NCBI GenBank assembly: GCA_905250075.1
Contig: CAJNOP010000097.1
Location: 617,949 to 681,948 of the forward strand
Origin: Rotaria sp. Silwood1
Taxonomy: Eukaryota > Rotifera > Eurotatoria > Philodinida > Philodinidae
Length of the DNA stretch: 64,000 nucleotides
Reading direction: 5' to 3'
Position numbers and translations under genes: made by a program. A model generated the notes under the pieces. The model did not search any database, was not told the DNA's origin, and saw only the letters and a program-made list of their open reading frames with translations. This document shows, in pieces, positions 60,301 through 64,000 of this stretch; the first letter of the stretch is position 1; every line of letters begins with the position of its first letter.

Positions 60301-60350
60301 GTATAACCTTGTTGTAATTTGTTGATGTTTGAATCAAGCCAGATAACCAT
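57337..60350 (-). pseudogene. ADP-ribosyltransferase-TPR protein, split by a transposon
   Basis: The upstream part (60350 to 58606) encodes about 582 residues. Residues 1-115 form a domain often seen before ART in bdelloid proteins (MVIWLDSNINK, SGSLGQNIVARIHHLPQIYS). An R-S-E ART fold follows: Arg256 in VYRGQG, FLSTS at 281-285, and the glutamate region SDKAEVLF at 332-339. The first Glu of the usual ExE is Lys334. From about 390, 42-residue kinesin-light-chain-type TPRs follow. The downstream part (57968 to 57337) encodes about three more TPRs and a C-terminal tail. Between them lies a 633-bp element flanked by TA. Read with one TA copy and without the element, the host frame is uninterrupted. 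As it stands, the upstream frame ends 11 codons into the element. A 5' exon may exist, since an acceptor-like gttttag lies just before 60350. Transfer of ADP-ribose to proteins is the expected activity. Confidence 0.8.
57971..58603 (-). mobile_element. Decayed pogo-like (Tc1/mariner class) element
   Basis: Ends CAGTAAAACCTCTCTATTCT and, reversed, CAGTAAAACCTCTATTACTG. TA lies outside each end (57969-57970 and 58604-58605). On the minus strand at about 58257-58110 a frame begins MATRHELCLEQKLNLIKEKE and continues, after an in-frame TGA, with a CENP-B/pogo-type helix-turn-helix (LLSEKFHISIGAVSNISKRK). The catalytic DDE part is absent, so it is an internally deleted, non-autonomous copy. It sits inside the coding exon of the ART-TPR gene. 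Confidence 0.85.
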
Positions 60351-60691
60351 AAGATCTAAAACGATACAGGAGTCAACGAACTAGCATAAAATACAAATGC
60401 CAAATTTATTTAGAAATGTTTCATTTATGTTTGTAATTCTATGGTGCTCTAGAGCCAAAATTCTGCTTCCTTCTTATAAACTCCTGCAAATATAACTCAC
60501 CCAGTAAAAAGTGTATTTTGATGCCCCCAAAAATATGCAATATGCAAAATTTGGATACTTTTATTAATAAATGATATAGTTTGTAATATACTTTAAGCAG
60601 TTGCTTAATTAGAATGCCTTTTTCGATTTTCATAGAGTCTATCTTCAAAAGAATTTTTAAAGTTTCTATCCTTTGAACGAAAATGACATTA
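60351..60691. other. Spacer between the two ART genes
   Basis: About 340 bp containing the 3' flank of the ART gene at 60692-61465 and possibly an unseen 5' exon of the ART-TPR gene. The minus-strand frame at 60439-60741 overlaps the ART gene in another frame and is not taken as real. No clear poly(A) signal could be assigned. Confidence 0.4.
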
Positions 60692-61465
60692 TTATTCACT
60701 TTGATTGTGAAAATACGTATTTTTGATAGAGATATATCCACTACTACCTGATTTTGATTTTATGCTAATCATATTCATGGCAGCTGGTAATGTTTCATTA
60801 TTGTTGTCCGTTATTTCTACTAGATGCACAACTTTTAGACCATCACTAATTTTTAAATTATCACTTTCCACACTTAGTCGAGTGCCGGGACCGAGCAACA
60901 CTTCATTTTCACCTGGATATTTTGTATAGCCACTCAAATTTCTACCGATCACAGCTTCAATCATGAAGAATGTAGCATTTGTATCGTTGCCGAGAAATTC
61001 TTTGATGATATTAAGTGTGGTTGAGCAAGAGCTCACACTTCGCCAAATTATTTCACTATCTTTAATAAAATTCTTGTTTACATCATCCTTCGTACCACGC
61101 CAAAGGCGTTTTTTCTCTGTGGGCAATTTTGTAAGTGCAATTTCGAATAATTTGAGATAATTATACCATGGTATCAATGCAGATGGATCTTCGGATTGCA
61201 AATCCTTATTCAATAATCGATATAAACTATGAGCACCCCATTCCATGGTATAAAGATAAATCGAGGCTGATTGATCATGTGTGAGGTCATGTTCGGATGG
61301 AAAATGACATTTTTCCAAAGCCTCCTGGATATATTGACGCAAATGATCAATACGAGGCACGATGGGTTCAAGAGCATGTTCAAGTGGAAGTAATGATTGA
61401 TTTCGATAATCATAGTTTGGTGGAAATCTCTTGTTATTAAGATCAATGTCGAGAAATCGATTCAT
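60692..61465 (-). CDS. Arginine-type mono-ADP-ribosyltransferase
   Basis: A single-exon frame of 257 residues. The R-S-E motifs of the arginine-specific ART clade are complete: Arg123 in RLWRGTK, SSCSTT at about 145-150 following WRSV, and the ExE motif E186-N-E188 in YPGENEVLLGPGTRL, the typical 'ExEVL..PGT' block. A helical N-terminal region (30-115) precedes the catalytic core as usual. No signal peptide and no GPI tail are seen, so it is probably intracellular. Unlike its neighbour it has no TPRs. It lies upstream of the ART-TPR gene on the same strand, so the two form a small ART cluster. The ART family is strongly expanded in bdelloids. Confidence 0.82.
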   Translation of the reverse strand: MNRFLDIDLNNKRFPPNYDYRNQSLLPLEHALEPIVPRIDHLRQYIQEALEKCHFPSEHDLTHDQSASIYLYTMEWGAHSLYRLLNKDLQSEDPSALIPWYNYLKLFEIALTKLPTEKKRLWRGTKDDVNKNFIKDSEIIWRSVSSCSTTLNIIKEFLGNDTNATFFMIEAVIGRNLSGYTKYPGENEVLLGPGTRLSVESDNLKISDGLKVVHLVEITDNNNETLPAAMNMISIKSKSGSSGYISIKNTYFHNQSE

Positions 61466-64000
61466 TACGAGTTTTATATCTTAGATTAAACAATTTCACT
61501 ATTAGTCTTGTCAAAATGACCTACGAGAATTCACAAAACAATCGTCTTTTTACGATGGCGTGATTTTCACTCGATTACGTTAAAAACGAATTATTAAATC
61601 GTTTAACCTACTGACTGGATCTGTTTTGTTCCGAGACGAGACACATGATCAATAGCTGATAAAGGTTCAGAAAACCACTTTGATGATAACTGTGAAATTT
61701 GACGACTTTTGGCGTGTACTATGGAACGATAGTAACGTTTTCGATGAGCTATAATATTGACAATAACGATCACGCCGAAAGGTTTTCAACGAGACCCTTT
61801 ATTGATTTATATTTTATCTACAATATTCAACAATAATAAATAGTAATTAACTTAATACAAGAAGCCTAGGCTGTTTTCTAACAAGTAATGCTATCGAATG
61901 TTGATTCATTTGTCCTTAGATCGAGAGACAATGAAGTATTTATTAACTCTTTTAGTAGGATGACAGCAAGCAATTTTTTCTGGTTATCCATCTATTGAAT
62001 TATTAAATTCAATTCAAAGTCAAAATAAATAACGTTCAAGTTACAACAGCGATGGACAGATTTCCAAAATTTTCCCATGGGAAAAACGAATTTTCAGAAA
62101 TTTCTTCTTAGAAAGAAAATTATGGAACTCGTCAACAATGGAGAAAGAAATTCCCACTATTAAACTTAAAATTTTGAGACTGCTTTGGAATTCTACGAAA
62201 ACGATTTAATTTTTATTAAGAAAAAATGCTGATACACACATATTTATAATGATACCCATCGCTATACGGACCAATGCAAGTAGAACGATCAGACTAAACG
62301 AAACTAGAGTGTGTATAGTTAGCATCAAATAAATAGTTTTTTCGAATTCTTTTGAAATATTTAAAGCATGCGTTTATTCTGAGTCCGATCAATTCCACTT
62401 CCAATGCTCGATTTGGTATTGGCTCGAATTGAATGGTATTGGCTGAAATTGGAACCGAATTAGAATTGACCTACGTTGGTCCTACTGAGTAAATTACTGT
62501 GAAATCCATTTTAGTTTAATTTTTTACGCGCTATTTAAAGAGTTCTTGCAAAAGCTCTGGTCATTGGATCATGGTGTATCGATGTGTCTCTGTTTAGAGA
62601 TGGTTGTTGTGTGAGTAGGTCTAGATGTCAAGGAGCGTCTTCCCTTCACCATCAACAACAAAAACAGCCGTAACCACTGATACCTACATTCAAACCCAAT
62701 CACGATCAATCTCTAACTTATCTTGGAAATATTTGCAGATAGATACCAGATCGAAGTCATCAGACCTCCCGCTTACACTTTACTGTGTAATAGTGTCCGA
62801 CTCGGGTCGGGTCGGGTCAAATGTCTGAATATTTTTTCAGAAATAAAACTCATTTTAATGTTTTTCATTTCAAAGTCGAGTAAGATTGCAAGAAAGCTCG
62901 ATACAACGAACAAGAATGCATCATATACCCATTCATTATATTTCACTATTTTCCTTTTATTGATGTTGTAGAGAGATACATAGCCAGTACATCGTATGGT
63001 AGAAGTTGATATGGAAGCCATAGATTGTATCAACAATATAATGAAAAATTAGAAATAGTATTATCGCTTAATGTTGCTGCATTAACTATATAATATTGAC
63101 GAAATAAGCTGAACGTTAGAGTCAAGGGTATATTCTTAGTTTTCAACTATGTAATAAAATTAAAAAAACAGCTCATAAATTCAATTCCTCAAGAAAAGAA
63201 GAAAAGTGATCGATACATGTACATAGATCTGTCAGTGTTGAATTCGGGTCTAGTTGAGTCATAAAAAATTTAATTGACCTCGAGTCGGGTCGCAAAAATT
63301 TGACCCATGTAGGGCATTGCTGTGTAACACGAAAGATTATGGCTTTAAATTGATATTTTGTGTTATAGCCCATATGCTTTCTTCTAGTCGTACTTTTCTT
63401 CATTGCTGTGCGGTTCGAAGAATTTTAGGCTGACTCTGAGACAGTGCTGGAGAGTACGAAGTTCTTTGCCTTCATCTACATCGACATGAACATTTTACTA
63501 TTGTGTGGATAGCATTTCTATACATTTTATCATCAAAATCTTAGCTACATTATGCTGATGGTTTAACATTTGTCTATTGGTTAACTGAAGCTGATGCAAA
63601 GCAGTGGCGAAGAAAAGAAAAGATAGCAAACTGAATCAAGAAGACTACTAGCTAAAAAACATGTATGAAATGATCATTCGAATTGATTTCATATCTGTCT
63701 CAATTGCGTCTGATGCTCCGATCATATGGACGCTATGTGCACGTTATTTAATACCCTTGTTTCTGCTTTTGGAACCATTCTAATAAGTTACTCACCACAA
63801 AAAAATGATAAAACACAATATATGAAGAAAATTTTATATTGTGGGTCTGTTATTAGGTATATGTAACACTGCTCGTTTGCCTTATCGAATGATTTGTCTT
63901 TTTACCTTTCCAGCGAGGCAACTTTATATGATTTTTATCGTTTGTTATTTTGCTTAGTTTTTTCCTTTGTTTCGATTTTTTTCAACCATACTCTAATGCG
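61466..64000. other. Non-coding right end of the window
   Basis: About 2.5 kb upstream of the ART cluster without a supported gene. Notable are gactcgggtcgggtcgggtc at about 62800-62819 and a related cctcgagtcgggtcgc with a following ttgaccc near 63277-63305. These could be ends of one dispersed element, with the 62773-63036 frame reading into it. Around 62410-62475 a short motif 'ggtattggct' recurs. The other frames are short and show no motifs. Confidence 0.45.

Noticed and set aside
60439-60741. 100-codon minus frame between the two ART genes
   Set aside because: It overlaps the ART gene end in another frame, is Ile/Lys/Leu-rich like random AT-rich sequence, and has no domain.
1-64000. 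CRISPR arrays, rRNA or tRNA genes, bacterial operons
   Set aside because: No regularly spaced direct repeats, cloverleaf-like conserved boxes or ribosomal sequence were noticed on reading; the gene structure is eukaryotic throughout. A tRNA scan was not possible here.

Overview
The window looks like nuclear DNA of a bdelloid rotifer, probably a Rotaria- or Adineta-like species. It is very AT-rich. The genes are eukaryotic with many short GT-AG introns, often 50-70 bp. It contains ADP-ribosyltransferase plus kinesin-light-chain-type TPR proteins, a bacterial-type M23 peptidase that carries an intron, an expansin-like protein with hevein-type chitin-binding modules, and degenerate G-rich repeats resembling TGTGGG, which I recall as the bdelloid telomere unit. 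I ran no searches; family names come from reading motifs.

Layout. 1-4.8 kb is non-coding and holds two large fold-back repeats. 4.8-25.5 kb is the conserved, gene-dense core: an apolipoprotein L-like gene (+), a 13-exon ERCC6/CSB-type DNA-repair helicase (+) with three fold-back or MITE insertions in its introns, a PRPP synthetase-associated protein (+) starting 148 bp after the CSB stop, a TOB/BTG antiproliferative gene (-), and an unrecognised Asn/Ser/Gln-rich protein (-). 25.5-30.4 kb shows nothing. 30.4-30.9 kb is an M23 peptidase gene (-) with one in-frame stop. 33.4-38.2 kb carries a tandem pair of small secreted, probably GPI-anchored Tyr/Asn/Gly-rich proteins (-).

39-57 kb is accessory DNA. 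It holds eleven short inverted repeats whose arms are degenerate telomere-like GGGTGT repeats, several larger fold-back elements (one a clear Tc1/mariner-type MITE), a stranded potato-inhibitor-I-like exon, coding-like scraps, an expansin-like chitin-binding protein (+) and a small secreted protein (+). 57.3-61.5 kb holds two ADP-ribosyltransferase genes (-). The larger, an ART-TPR protein, is split by a 633-bp decayed pogo-like transposon. 61.5-64 kb is non-coding.

The core genes concern transcription-coupled repair, nucleotide metabolism and growth control, and show no shared pathway. The right half resembles the accessory or subtelomere-like compartment described for bdelloids: candidate horizontally acquired genes, ART families, young transposons and telomere-like repeats. 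The best leads are the telomere-like hairpin family, the pogo insertion that leaves the host frame continuous around it, the nonsense codon in an otherwise intact M23 gene, and the tandem GPI-protein pair.
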